A stretch of 35,795 nt of DNA from a virus. Location of the stretch: the IMG/VR virus record IMGVR_UViG_3300025759_000283, positions 1 to 35,795 of that record; one strand, given 5' to 3'. The position numbers and the translations under genes are program-made. The notes under the pieces are model-generated. The model saw only the letters and a list, made by a program, of their open reading frames with translations. It was not told the DNA's origin and searched no databases. This document shows positions 19,615-29,458 of the stretch, one piece after another. Each line of letters starts with the position of its first letter. The first letter of the stretch is position 1.

Positions 19615-22279
19615 AATTGACAGATTAAGGAAAGCATACGAGTTCAAACTTGGTAAAGATCTTGCTGCAAAATTGACAGATGCTCAGATAAAAATATTGT
19701 CTTCATACTATAATAGTATGAGTGAGTCTGAGCAAAATGATGTTGACAATAAAATTGCTATGGGAAAGTCCAATGACCTTCTTGATATGGCACTTTCTAT
19801 GGTGGAAGAGAATGAAAGTGAGCAACAACCAGATAGTAGTCCACCAGAAAATAAAATAAAAACTTTTTCCCCCGACTTAGATGATCTATTAAACAGTATT
19901 CGAGATGAGGGTAAGAGAGAAAGAGCTCTTGCCCTCTATGAAGGAACACGAGAAGATGATTTAGTTGAGGAAGAAATTGATGAAAGGATATTAAGACTTT
20001 TAGGTCTAGAAGATACTTTTGATATTGACTATGATACATATAAGACTCTTTTAAAAGAAGCAAATATAAAGTATAGTGTAATAGGCACAAAGGACATCCC
20101 AACAGATGAGGTGATGTTACTGCAAGAGGAATTAAAAAGAGTAAGAAAAAAGGTTGGTAGATTTAAGTTAAAGAAGAAAAAGATAACTGCTGATGATTTT
20201 GGTTCATCTGATGCGATTACAAAAGAAAAAAAGCAACAATACTATCTCTCTATTATTCCTGAAGCAGAGGTTTCTGGTGAAGAGTCAAAAGAAAAAACTG
20301 ATAGATTATTAGAAAATATTATTACAATTAGAGAAACTGTAGAGAGTATTCTTGATAAATTAAAGGGCCAAGTTAAGTTAGAAAAAGACACTGCAGAACT
20401 TGAGAGAAAAAGAGAGCAGATTGCAAAAAGAAATAGAAGAGAATCTGAATTAGAAAAGAAAAAGCAGAAAAAAGGTGGAGCATTAGGTGCCATTGCAAAA
20501 GTTTTTTCTCCAATACAAGGAGTTTTGAATTCTATATTCAGATTTCTTGCATATAGTATTTTAGGAAGAGCATTCCGTTCATTTATAGATTGGTTCTCTG
20601 ACGAAAAAAATAAAAAGAAAGTAGATACTATTGTAAGATTTTTGAAGGATTGGTGGCCTGCAATTCTGGGAGCACTATTCCTATTCACAAATCCATTTGG
20701 TAGATTTATTAGAGCATTCATTGGAACTGTTTTAAAACTTACTCTTAGACTTACTAAATTTGCTATTCCAAAACTTCTAAGTTTTGCAAAGAAAAATCCT
20801 GCTGTTGCTGCTGCACTTGCTGGAGCAGGATTGTTTGCTGCAGGTGCAGTTGTACCTAAACTATTCCCAGAGACTGTTGATGCAGAAGAAAGAAAAACTG
20901 AAGCAGCTCCTGGTAGTAAAGAAGAAAAGATAGAAGCACTGAAAAAGCAAAAGGAAAATCTAGGTTTCTTGGAAAAACTTCAAGGTGTTGGTTCTGAAAT
21001 TGATGAGCAAATCAATCAACTTGAAACTGGACGGACAAAATCTTATGGATTTAAAGGTGGTGGAGAAGTTTCAGAAAATAAAATATCAGCAAAAGATATT
21101 AGATTTGATGGTGGTGGAGTAATTAATTCTGGTTCGGGATTGAAAATATCTGGTGCTGGTTCTGATACGCAGTTAGTTGCAGCAACTCCAGGAGAAATTG
21201 TAATCTCCAAACGAGCAGTTGATGCCTTTGGTGCAGATACTTTCTTAGGTATGAATGAGATGGGTGGAGGAACTAACAAACCATCTACGATTAATAATAT
21301 ACAATTTGCTGCTGGTGGTGGAATGGTTGGTAAAAAGAAGACTGGTGATATAAAATCTAGTTTTAATTTACCTTCTGACAATTTTCCAAGAAGCAAACGA
21401 CCTTTCAGCGAGACCTCAGAAAAGAAAACTGGTAGTGTAAAATCTGCATTGAATAAAGCTCAAAAATTTTATAATAATATTTCTGTTGGAAATTCCGAAA
21501 ATAATTATTCAAATAAAAGTTCTGAGACAAACTCTAATAACTTTAACAATTCAAGAATGATTTCTCAGAATAATTATTTAAATAAAAGTTTTGAGACAAA
21601 CTCTAATAACTCTAATAATAACTCTAAAATTATTTCTCAAAACTCTGAAAATAATTATTCAAATAAAAGTTCTGAGACAAACTCTAATAACTCTAAGAAT
21701 TCAAGAATGATTTCTCAGAATAATTATTTAAATAAAAGTTTTGAGACAAACTCTAATAACTCTAATAACTCTAAGAATTCAAGAATAATTTCTCAGAGCA
21801 ATTATTTAAATAAAAGTTTTGAGACAAACTCTAATAACTCTAAGAATTCAAGAATAATTTCTCAGAGCAATTATTTAAATAAAAGTTCTGAGACAAACTC
21901 TAATAACTCTAATAATAACTCTAAAATTATTTCTCAAAACTCTGAAAATAATTATTCAAATAAAAGTTTTGAGACAAACTCCAATAATTCAAGAATGATT
22001 TCTCAGAATATTGTGAAATCGAATAGTTATCCAGTAAATTATTATCCAAATGAAAATTACTCTCGATTGCAATTAGCATCTGATTCAAAAATTAATATGA
22101 TGATTCCTGGACCACTTCCCAGTGGTTCCAGTTCTTCATTCATTCCTTTGCCAGATATAGTACAATCATTACCATCCCAACAAATGGGTGTGAATGATGG
22201 AACAAAAATTCCAGAATTTATTGGAAGTCCTTTTAGTGATAAAGCATCTATAAACGCAGGAATATACGGGATAGTATAA
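19604..22279 (+). CDS. Tape-measure-like tail protein with N/S-rich repeat
   Basis: The 891-residue protein has a helical N-terminus (about 1-290), a coiled-coil Lys/Glu-rich region (ELERKREQIAKRNRRESELE), hydrophobic segments (about 345-425, WWPAILGALFLF, VAAALAGAGLFAAGAVV), then the tape-measure-type motif DTQLVAATPGEIVISKRAVD...FLGMN (about 520-555). Residues about 634-802 are a low-complexity Asn/Ser region with seven repeats. Hydrophobic helices and coiled coils fit a protein packed in the tail lumen. It directly follows gp26/gp51 and precedes a second protein with a similar C-terminal motif, so it may be the gp29 analogue. Confidence 0.7.
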   Translation: MPTKIDRLRKAYEFKLGKDLAAKLTDAQIKILSSYYNSMSESEQNDVDNKIAMGKSNDLLDMALSMVEENESEQQPDSSPPENKIKTFSPDLDDLLNSIRDEGKRERALALYEGTREDDLVEEEIDERILRLLGLEDTFDIDYDTYKTLLKEANIKYSVIGTKDIPTDEVMLLQEELKRVRKKVGRFKLKKKKITADDFGSSDAITKEKKQQYYLSIIPEAEVSGEESKEKTDRLLENIITIRETVESILDKLKGQVKLEKDTAELERKREQIAKRNRRESELEKKKQKKGGALGAIAKVFSPIQGVLNSIFRFLAYSILGRAFRSFIDWFSDEKNKKKVDTIVRFLKDWWPAILGALFLFTNPFGRFIRAFIGTVLKLTLRLTKFAIPKLLSFAKKNPAVAAALAGAGLFAAGAVVPKLFPETVDAEERKTEAAPGSKEEKIEALKKQKENLGFLEKLQGVGSEIDEQINQLETGRTKSYGFKGGGEVSENKISAKDIRFDGGGVINSGSGLKISGAGSDTQLVAATPGEIVISKRAVDAFGADTFLGMNEMGGGTNKPSTINNIQFAAGGGMVGKKKTGDIKSSFNLPSDNFPRSKRPFSETSEKKTGSVKSALNKAQKFYNNISVGNSENNYSNKSSETNSNNFNNSRMISQNNYLNKSFETNSNNSNNNSKIISQNSENNYSNKSSETNSNNSKNSRMISQNNYLNKSFETNSNNSNNSKNSRIISQSNYLNKSFETNSNNSKNSRIISQSNYLNKSSETNSNNSNNNSKIISQNSENNYSNKSFETNSNNSRMISQNIVKSNSYPVNYYPNENYSRLQLASDSKINMMIPGPLPSGSSSSFIPLPDIVQSLPSQQMGVNDGTKIPEFIGSPFSDKASINAGIYGIV
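21503..22009 (+). repeat. Seven imperfect tandem repeats, Asn/Ser-rich
   Basis: Seven copies of a unit of about 20-28 residues recur, each with NKSxETNSNN followed by an SRMISQN or SKIISQN ending. Units differ in length by multiples of three or six bases (extra SNN or NN groups) and alternate between two types (NYLNKSFE and NYSNKSSE), indicating expansion by recombination or slippage that kept the frame. Confidence 0.9.
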
Positions 22280-22280
22280 A

Positions 22281-24839
22281 ATGGCAGTAATAGATTCCGA
22301 AAAACTACTACCACCATCAAAGTCCTCAGGAAATTCTTTGGACAACCAAAAATTTCTTGTGCCGATAACAAATTTACAACCAAAATCTTCTGCCATCATA
22401 AAGGCTTCTGATATAAAACCAGGAGAAACTGAAGAACAAGCACCAAGGATTGCAAAGAAATCTATATTATTTGAAGTCATTAAGATTAAAAAGAGTACAA
22501 TTAAGATAGATAAAATTCTTGGTAAGAGAAGTGAATTTGTAAAGAATCAGCAGGAGAGAAAAAGAAAATCCTTAGAGAATGAAAGTAGAGATAAAAAGGA
22601 AAGAGCATTAGAAGGAAAAAAGAAAAAGAAAAAAGAAGGTTCTAAATTTCCATCTTTACCTGAACTTAGTTTCTTAGATAAGATTGGCAATTTTATTTTC
22701 TATAGTCTTCTTGGAAACTTTCTTAATAATTTTGGACAGTATCTTCCTAAACTATTAGAAATTGGAAAGGTTATAGGCCCAGTCTCAAATTTTCTTATCA
22801 GTTTCTCTGGAAAAATTTTAAATGCTACTGTTTCTTTTATTGAACTTGGATATAATGCATATGATAAAGTTAGAGAACTGACAAAGAAAATTGGTGGTGA
22901 GGATGCAGAGAAAAAGTTTGATGAATTCAGCAAGCAATTTAATAGATTTGCAAACATTGCAATCATTGCAGCTATTGCTGCAAGTGGTGGAACTGATTTT
23001 GGTGGCGGTCGTGGAAAGGGGGGAGGAGTTCAAAGAAGAGGATTTGATACTAAAGGGAGAAGAGTAACTAATAGTGCACAGAGAAGATACTTTAAGAAGT
23101 ATGGTAGAGATAAATTCATTGAAAGATTTGGAAAAGAAAATTTAAAAAATCTTCCAAAGTCTGCTCAGAGAAGTGGATTAACAAAAGTTGCTAGAGGTGC
23201 TGTAGCAAAAACATTAGGTAGAAGTGGTTCTAAGCAAGCATTAAAGTTAACCAAAAGGTTTATAACTCCATTTGTAAAAAGAATTCCAGTCATTGGGGGT
23301 TTAATTGATTTTGCATTAAATTATTTTGTCTTTAAGGAACCTCTGGGCAGAGCTGCTTTTGCCGCTATTGGTTCTACTATCGTTGGTGCTCTTGTTGGTG
23401 CTGTCGGGAATGTTTTTGCACCTGTTGTTGGAGGTATTATTGGTGGTGCTCTTGGCGGTCTTGCTGGAGATATGGCAGGAAAGTGGTTATATGATGCATT
23501 CTTTAAGAATAAAAAACCAGTCACTCTAAAAGAAGACAGAACAAAGGACCAAGATAAAATAAAACCCGGAAGAAAACCAGAAACTCCACAATCAAGAAAG
23601 TCTTCCGGAGTAATCACTGGTTCTCAAATAGAAAAGTGGAAAGCATTTTATGCAATGGCAGAAGCAGCAGGTGCAAAGTATCCGCAACTTGTGGCTGCAC
23701 AGTTTGCACTGGAATCTGGTTGGGGTCAAAGTCTTGCTGCAAAAAATAATTTCTTTGGAATTAAGGCAACGTCAAGTGAGGCTGCAACACTCTCATCAAC
23801 TCAAGAAGTTTATGGAGGAAAAACTGTTCAGACTGCAGCAAGATTTAAGAACTTTGATACTCCACAAGATGCAGTCAATCATCTTGTAACTCAATGGTAC
23901 AAAGACTATCGTGGTTATCGTGGAGTTAACAATGCTGGTAGTGCACAAGATGCAGCAGATATGCTTCGTTCTGAAGGATATGCTACTGATCCTGCATACT
24001 CAGCAAAACTAAAAGATTTGATGTCTAGATTTGCTGATGTCACAGGAACAAGAGATGATATTTCTGGAATCTCTTATTCCGAATCTGGTGCTAATGTTAA
24101 CAGTACCAATACTAACAGTCTTGGTGGAACAACTGGAGGAAGTGGTGTACCTCCAAGTGAAGGTAGTAAACTTGCTGGTGAACTTGGAAGATATTTGGAC
24201 AGTAAGGGACTTGGTGGTTTCGGAGATGGTGTATGGCAACATCCAGAGCATCCTGCTTGGAAACCAGAAAGTGGTCATAGAGTAAATTCCTTACACTATC
24301 GTTCTCAAGGTGCAAGGGCAATTGATATTGGTGGATGGGGTCCAAACTATTGGAGAAGTCGAGGATATAGTGGTATTGATGACCAGACAAAAATTATTGC
24401 TGCAATCAATGAATGGGAAAAATCTAAAGGTATTACAAAAAGAGAAGAGTTTGCACATGAAGGAAATGAACCTTCAGCACACTGGAACCATGTTCACGTT
24501 GCATATAAATCTGGAGGATGGGTTAGAGGATTAACAAAGGCAATTCTTGGTGAAAGAGGAAATGAATTTGTATTTGATGCTGATACCACAGATGCACTGG
24601 AAGACAAGTATCCTGGACTGTTAAGTGCTCTTAATAAAGCAAACTATACAGAGTCCCTTTCATTGTTAAAAAATTATACAAGTTATTATAATCCATCTAT
24701 GAGTGGCAATACTATTATGGTGCAGAGAGTAATTGTAGAAAAACCAGTTCCAATGGGTGGAAGAGGAGGTGGTGGATTTGTAGCAGACTCTTCCAGTTCT
24801 AACATAGATAATAATATAGCAGCACTATCTGTAGGATAA
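22281..24839 (+). CDS. Tape-measure-like protein with two peptidoglycan hydrolase domains
   Basis: The 852-residue protein starts basic and helical, with hydrophobic Gly/Ala-rich segments (about 345-395, GAVGNVFAPVVGGIIGGALGG). Residues about 450-585 are a GH73/FlgJ-type glucosaminidase (FALESGWGQS with Glu478, NNFFGIKA). Residues about 630-745 resemble a LAS-type zinc peptidase (LHYRSQGARAIDIGG with His672 and Asp682; HWNHVHV with His737/739). The C-terminus has the tape-measure-like GERGNEFVFDADTTDALE...PGLLSALN. It would locally cut the cell wall during DNA entry. It starts one base after the previous gene. Confidence 0.8.
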   Translation: MAVIDSEKLLPPSKSSGNSLDNQKFLVPITNLQPKSSAIIKASDIKPGETEEQAPRIAKKSILFEVIKIKKSTIKIDKILGKRSEFVKNQQERKRKSLENESRDKKERALEGKKKKKKEGSKFPSLPELSFLDKIGNFIFYSLLGNFLNNFGQYLPKLLEIGKVIGPVSNFLISFSGKILNATVSFIELGYNAYDKVRELTKKIGGEDAEKKFDEFSKQFNRFANIAIIAAIAASGGTDFGGGRGKGGGVQRRGFDTKGRRVTNSAQRRYFKKYGRDKFIERFGKENLKNLPKSAQRSGLTKVARGAVAKTLGRSGSKQALKLTKRFITPFVKRIPVIGGLIDFALNYFVFKEPLGRAAFAAIGSTIVGALVGAVGNVFAPVVGGIIGGALGGLAGDMAGKWLYDAFFKNKKPVTLKEDRTKDQDKIKPGRKPETPQSRKSSGVITGSQIEKWKAFYAMAEAAGAKYPQLVAAQFALESGWGQSLAAKNNFFGIKATSSEAATLSSTQEVYGGKTVQTAARFKNFDTPQDAVNHLVTQWYKDYRGYRGVNNAGSAQDAADMLRSEGYATDPAYSAKLKDLMSRFADVTGTRDDISGISYSESGANVNSTNTNSLGGTTGGSGVPPSEGSKLAGELGRYLDSKGLGGFGDGVWQHPEHPAWKPESGHRVNSLHYRSQGARAIDIGGWGPNYWRSRGYSGIDDQTKIIAAINEWEKSKGITKREEFAHEGNEPSAHWNHVHVAYKSGGWVRGLTKAILGERGNEFVFDADTTDALEDKYPGLLSALNKANYTESLSLLKNYTSYYNPSMSGNTIMVQRVIVEKPVPMGGRGGGGFVADSSSSNIDNNIAALSVG

Positions 24840-26158
24840 TGGGATTAGAGAATCAGGTTGCAAGGCAATATAACATAGGAAAATTTAAAATATATTCCAA
24901 TGATGGAAAGAATTCTGTTGACTTGACAACAGGTGAAGGATATTTTTTGAACCTACAATACAATGAAAGTATATTGGAGAATCAAGTATCTGCTACAGTA
25001 ACAATTGCAGACATTGGATATGCTGTTGGAGATTCGCAGAATCAAAAATATCTTGGCCTGATTGATGGTCTGGATATGTGTGGCGGTGAAAGAGTAGAAC
25101 TTGTAATGGAAGACGGATACAAAAACAAATTGGAATTCATTGATGAGAAGTGTCTTTATGTTGCAAAAATTAGAAACAAACTTGAAGATACTCAGAAGAT
25201 GGTGTTTGTAATTGATTTGGTAACAAAAGAATTTTTTATGAATGAACTTGTGGAAACAAGAGTTGATGGACCTTTCGATGGTAAAATATCAGTCTCAGTA
25301 GAAAATATTCTTAAACAATATCTGAGAACAGAGAAAGATGTTGATATTGAAGAAACAGATAATGTATATTCATTTAATGGCCATGTCGAGAAACCATTCT
25401 ATAAATGTACTTGGTTAGGTAAAAGGTCAGTACCAAAAGATGGGACAAGTAAATCTGCAGGATTTTTCTTTTATGAAAATTATGATGGGTTTAAATTTAA
25501 GTCCATTGAATCATTGTTAGATTCTGAAAGAATGCAATATAAAAAATATGTTTTCACAAACACTACAGAACTTCCAGATGAATATGATGGAAAGATTCTT
25601 GAGTATATGCCCATTATTAATATTGATGTTCAACAAAAAATGAGCATAGGTGCATATGGTTCTCAAGTTAAGACATACAATTTTTATGATAATGAATATA
25701 AAGAAAAGAATATAGGTTCTCAAAAAGAAGGAGAAAAGGGAATTAATCTTGCAGGCAACAACTTACCATGTTTACCTGAAGAAATGTTTGATAAACCAAC
25801 AAGAATTATTGGTAAGATGCAACCAATTGGTGTAAAGCAAAATTTAGATAAAGATAAATCAAAAGAGAAAGACTATAATGTAGATGAGATTGTTGCACAG
25901 GCAGCAAGTCGCTATAATCAATTGTTTACCATTATATTGACTGCAAAAATTGCTGGAGATTTTTCTCATAGAGTTGGTGATATTATATTCTGCGATTTTC
26001 CAGAACAGTCTCCAGGAAAAACTCAAGCAGTGAGTGGTAAAAATAGTGGGATATATATGATAGCCAATTTAGCACAACAAGTTGATGCCAGAGAGGGTTG
26101 TTGGACTCAGTTTACTCTTGTTAGAGATTCTTACGGAAGGAAACCATTTAAAAGATGA
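24839..26158 (+). CDS. Baseplate hub protein (gp27-like)
   Basis: The 439-residue protein has the strand-rich N-terminus of hub proteins (GKFKIYSNDGKNSVDLTTGEGYFLNL, NQVSATVTIADIGYAV) and a late domain (YNQLFTIILTAKIAGDFSHRVGDIIFCDFPEQS) as in gp27/gpD-type hubs. These form the ring that holds the gp5 spike. Length is close to T4 gp27 (391 residues). The position between tape-measure-like genes and the OB-fold protein at 26155 fits. The start shares a base with the preceding stop; its own stop overlaps the next start (ATGA). Confidence 0.7.
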   Translation: MGLENQVARQYNIGKFKIYSNDGKNSVDLTTGEGYFLNLQYNESILENQVSATVTIADIGYAVGDSQNQKYLGLIDGLDMCGGERVELVMEDGYKNKLEFIDEKCLYVAKIRNKLEDTQKMVFVIDLVTKEFFMNELVETRVDGPFDGKISVSVENILKQYLRTEKDVDIEETDNVYSFNGHVEKPFYKCTWLGKRSVPKDGTSKSAGFFFYENYDGFKFKSIESLLDSERMQYKKYVFTNTTELPDEYDGKILEYMPIINIDVQQKMSIGAYGSQVKTYNFYDNEYKEKNIGSQKEGEKGINLAGNNLPCLPEEMFDKPTRIIGKMQPIGVKQNLDKDKSKEKDYNVDEIVAQAASRYNQLFTIILTAKIAGDFSHRVGDIIFCDFPEQSPGKTQAVSGKNSGIYMIANLAQQVDAREGCWTQFTLVRDSYGRKPFKR

Positions 26159-28794
26159 CTCAAGGAAATTTTAACCCGGAACAAATTGGATCAGCAGGAC
26201 TCTATTGGTGGACTGGGATTATTGTATCTGATGAGTCTTGGAAAGACAATGAGATTGCGGAGAAATGGAATACTCTAGATCAACTTCCAGGATGGGGAGC
26301 AAGATATAAAGTTAGAATTGTAGGAAAACATACTGGGGTAAGAGAAAAACTTAGTGATGATAAGTTAGAATTGTGTGAGGTAGTATATCCCGTCACTGGT
26401 GGAACAGGCCATGCAGCAAGTTATCAAACATCAAACCTGAGACAGGGTTCAGTTGTTATTGGTTTTTACAAAGATGGCACTGATGGAAATGAACCTATAA
26501 TTCTTGGTTGTATTGGTAATAATGACCAGACAGTATTAAAAAGAGTACAGCAGAATGGTTTTGATACTCTTTCGGGATATACAAGTAGTACAGGTACAGC
26601 AAGAGTAGCGAAGTATTCTATTCCTCCAGGAGGTTCTCCAAGGTCTAGGCAATATATTGGAGAAGCACTTTCAAATTCTACCGATAAGGCCAACAATGCA
26701 GCAGACCAAAGAGCAGCAGAAGACCAAAGAGCTGCATCTCCTATAGCATCTCCGTATAGTTGTGATTTAATTAATTTTTCAGGAATTCAATTAAAGATAC
26801 AAAATCTTATCCTTGATATTGAGAAAAAGAAGAAAGAAATATATGATTGGAGATACTCAATTACTAATGAAATTATTAGTGAAAACGGTCAAAAATTTGG
26901 AGTAGAAGAATATGTTGCATATAAAGTTGGAAAGGTTGCAGCAGATGTAACTGCAGCAATAAAAAATCTTGTACTTGAAGTACAGAAGAAAGTAAAAGAA
27001 AACGTTGAAAAAGGTGCAAAGAATTTCTATTACCTTCTTTTTCCAAATTCCAGACCTAAGGCAAAGGTTGCAATTGAAACTGCGAATGAGTTAATTACTT
27101 GTCTGTTCAGAAAGATTATTGGTCAATTAATATCAGTAATTACTAAGTTCTTATTGTCTGCAGTTAATAAGTATATTAATGTTCCTCTTTGTGCAGCAGA
27201 GAATATTCTAGGTGGAATCATTGGTAAGTTAAGTGGATTACTTAACTCTGCAATTAAAGCAATTATGGGGCCAGTCAATGCAATTCTTGGTGCAGTTGAT
27301 TTGGTTGGTGATATTTTTGATATCGTTATAGGAATTTTGAGTTTTATTAAATGTGATGACCCTCCAAGTTGTTCAAAAGTTAAGGAGTGGAGTATCTATG
27401 ATGGACCAGGACCAGGATTAAATCTTGACATTGGTGGACTTATAAACAAAGTTAAATCATTTGCGGGAGGAGTTCAACAGTCTGTTGACCCCGATAATTT
27501 TGATTTTGATTTGGATTTTGATGACGTATTTAATAATCCATGTAATATAAACGCAATTCTTTGTGGTCCACCAACAGTAGAATTTTTTGGTGGTGGAGGT
27601 TCAGGAGCATCTGGTAATGCCATTATAAGTGCATCCGGACAAATTTTGGGCGTTGATATTATAAGCACTGGTGGTGGTTATTCAAACCCACCTATTGTCC
27701 GTTTTGTAGATGCCTGCGGTAAAGGAAGCGGTGCATTTGGAAGAGCTGTTATTGGTAGAGTACCTAAGAGCAACAGTGATGGAACTGGAACAGGAACTAC
27801 TGGAACTGGAACAGGAACTACTGGAACTGGAACAGGAACTACTGGAACTGGAACAGGAACTACTGGAACTGGAACAGGAACTACTGGAACTGGAACAGGA
27901 ACTACTGGAACTGGAACAGGAACTACTGGAACTGGAGCAATAGACGGAAATAACAATACAGATATTGGAAACTTAGGAGATAATGAAACAACATTAGGTG
28001 TTATTGCAGTCATAATGGATGAGACTGGAATAGGATATTTACCAACACCAAATGGAGACCAAGGTGGTGGAGGAAGAACATGGGCTGAGGCAGAAGATAC
28101 TACAATTCAAAATTCGAATGGTGATTGGCAAATTCCCATTCCTCCAGGAAATACTGTCCTTGTCAATGCAGGAGATACTGTAACTACTCCGCCAGGAACA
28201 AGTATACCTATAGTTGTAACCATTGGAACAGGAACTACTGGAACAGGAACTACTGGAACTGGAGCAGGAACTACTGGAACTGGAACTGGAACAGGAACTG
28301 CTGAAATCGATGAAGTTATTGTTGGAGGAGTGCCATATATTGTGCAGAATTCTGGTACAATTACCACACCATTCGCACCTGGCGTAAAACCATATGAAGA
28401 CTATCCATCATCTTCTGATGGTTCATATCCAGTTATACTATATCTTGGTGGATTAGAAATATCAGACCCAGGATTTTTATATTCTGAAGGAGATACTGTT
28501 GTGATTGAACCCTCCAATGGTGCCATCGCAGAGATTACTTTGGGTCCATTTGGATTAATTAATGGTGTTAAGGTTACATCTCCGGGAGAAGGATTTACAG
28601 AAGTTCCAGAAATCTTTATTCAAACAGAGACTGGATATAATGCAAGACTTCTTCCAAGATTCTTTATAGATAGAATATCGCAAGATGAACTTAAGGAACC
28701 AACACCAGAAATTCAAGACAAGATTATATCTGTCATTGATTGTGTTGGAAAGATTCCACAAACAAGAAGAGAATTTTTTAGAGTACCTCTATAA
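26155..28794 (+). CDS. gp5-like hub protein with N-terminal OB fold
   Basis: The 879-residue protein begins with a gp5-type OB domain (about 1-125: WWTGIIVSDESW, RYKVRIVGKHTG, GSVVIGFYKDG...PIILGCIGNND). It then has a helical domain with several hydrophobic stretches (about 205-405) and a Gly/Asp-rich part with beta repeats (SGQILGVDIISTGGGYSNPPIVRF; a similar one near residue 800, GLINGVKVTSPGEGFTEVPE). A Gly-Thr repeat tract lies at about 543-594 and a shorter one at 690-715. No lysozyme domain is seen, unlike T4 gp5; that activity may lie in the protein at 22281. Confidence 0.7.
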   Translation: MTQGNFNPEQIGSAGLYWWTGIIVSDESWKDNEIAEKWNTLDQLPGWGARYKVRIVGKHTGVREKLSDDKLELCEVVYPVTGGTGHAASYQTSNLRQGSVVIGFYKDGTDGNEPIILGCIGNNDQTVLKRVQQNGFDTLSGYTSSTGTARVAKYSIPPGGSPRSRQYIGEALSNSTDKANNAADQRAAEDQRAASPIASPYSCDLINFSGIQLKIQNLILDIEKKKKEIYDWRYSITNEIISENGQKFGVEEYVAYKVGKVAADVTAAIKNLVLEVQKKVKENVEKGAKNFYYLLFPNSRPKAKVAIETANELITCLFRKIIGQLISVITKFLLSAVNKYINVPLCAAENILGGIIGKLSGLLNSAIKAIMGPVNAILGAVDLVGDIFDIVIGILSFIKCDDPPSCSKVKEWSIYDGPGPGLNLDIGGLINKVKSFAGGVQQSVDPDNFDFDLDFDDVFNNPCNINAILCGPPTVEFFGGGGSGASGNAIISASGQILGVDIISTGGGYSNPPIVRFVDACGKGSGAFGRAVIGRVPKSNSDGTGTGTTGTGTGTTGTGTGTTGTGTGTTGTGTGTTGTGTGTTGTGTGTTGTGAIDGNNNTDIGNLGDNETTLGVIAVIMDETGIGYLPTPNGDQGGGGRTWAEAEDTTIQNSNGDWQIPIPPGNTVLVNAGDTVTTPPGTSIPIVVTIGTGTTGTGTTGTGAGTTGTGTGTGTAEIDEVIVGGVPYIVQNSGTITTPFAPGVKPYEDYPSSSDGSYPVILYLGGLEISDPGFLYSEGDTVVIEPSNGAIAEITLGPFGLINGVKVTSPGEGFTEVPEIFIQTETGYNARLLPRFFIDRISQDELKEPTPEIQDKIISVIDCVGKIPQTRREFFRVPL
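27781..27936 (+). repeat. 21-base tandem repeat encoding Gly-Thr runs
   Basis: About seven and a half near-perfect copies of a 21-base unit (GGAACAGGAACTACTGGAAC plus T) encode GTGTTGT. A shorter degenerate array encodes similar residues at 28225-28302. The near identity of copies points to recent expansion by slippage; the tract probably forms a flexible linker in the hub protein. Confidence 0.95.
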
Positions 28795-29456
28795 TGACTA
28801 AAGTAAAAAACTATCATACAATAAGATATGGCAATAAAGATGGTGAATTGAAATTTGGCCACATCACACAAAACAATGAAATTGATGCATTTATTGTTAG
28901 AAGTGGCGCAGAGTCAAATCATTACATTGAGATGTCATCTACGGGTAGTGCTAGTCGTAAGCACGGAACAACTTGTAGGTCTACAGGAACATTTCAAGTT
29001 AAAGCAGGAGATTCTGTAAAAGCACCATCAACTACAGATAAAGAAGCAAAAAAAACAAGTGAAAACTATGCTATTGTTTTTGATGCTGTTGATGGAGATA
29101 TTCTTTTGAATGCACCATCAGGAAGAGTTAAAATTTGTGCTCAAAACATTGAGTTAATTGCTGCTGATGGTTCTGGACTAGATAATGGCGTAATTAGTCT
29201 TTCCGCAAATGAAAAAATTATTTTGAATAGTAAGAGTGAAATTGATATTCAAGGTGGCGTAAGTGTTAAGATGGCATCAAACGATACTTTGAATATTATT
29301 GGTAAGTCTATTTTGAATGCTTATGGTGGATTAATTGACTTTGGTGATGGTGCATCGACTGCAATAGCAGCAGGACCAAAAGTTGGTTCTAAACCATGTT
29401 TGGGTAACACATATATAAATGAAGTCAGACAAACACTAGAAAATATATTAGGATAA
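28794..29456 (+). CDS. Beta-helical spike-tip protein
   Basis: The 220-residue protein has short repeated strands typical of triple-stranded beta-helix spikes: GDILLNAPSGRVKICAQNIE, GVISLSANEKIILNSKSEID, GVSVKMASNDTLNIIGKS. Such proteins follow the hub in contractile tails and pierce the outer membrane; in T4 this is the C-terminal part of gp5. Here it appears as a separate gene directly after the gp5-like hub. TAATG overlap couples the two genes. It is not a PAAR protein by visible motif. Confidence 0.7.
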   Translation: MTKVKNYHTIRYGNKDGELKFGHITQNNEIDAFIVRSGAESNHYIEMSSTGSASRKHGTTCRSTGTFQVKAGDSVKAPSTTDKEAKKTSENYAIVFDAVDGDILLNAPSGRVKICAQNIELIAADGSGLDNGVISLSANEKIILNSKSEIDIQGGVSVKMASNDTLNIIGKSILNAYGGLIDFGDGASTAIAAGPKVGSKPCLGNTYINEVRQTLENILG

Positions 29457-29458
29457 AA

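Noticed and set aside
27678-28013. Open frames on both strands across the Gly-Thr repeat (Val-Pro and Leu-Glu rich)
   Set aside because: They are by-products of the 21-base tandem repeat, which lacks stops in several frames; they have no start context and lie inside the hub gene.
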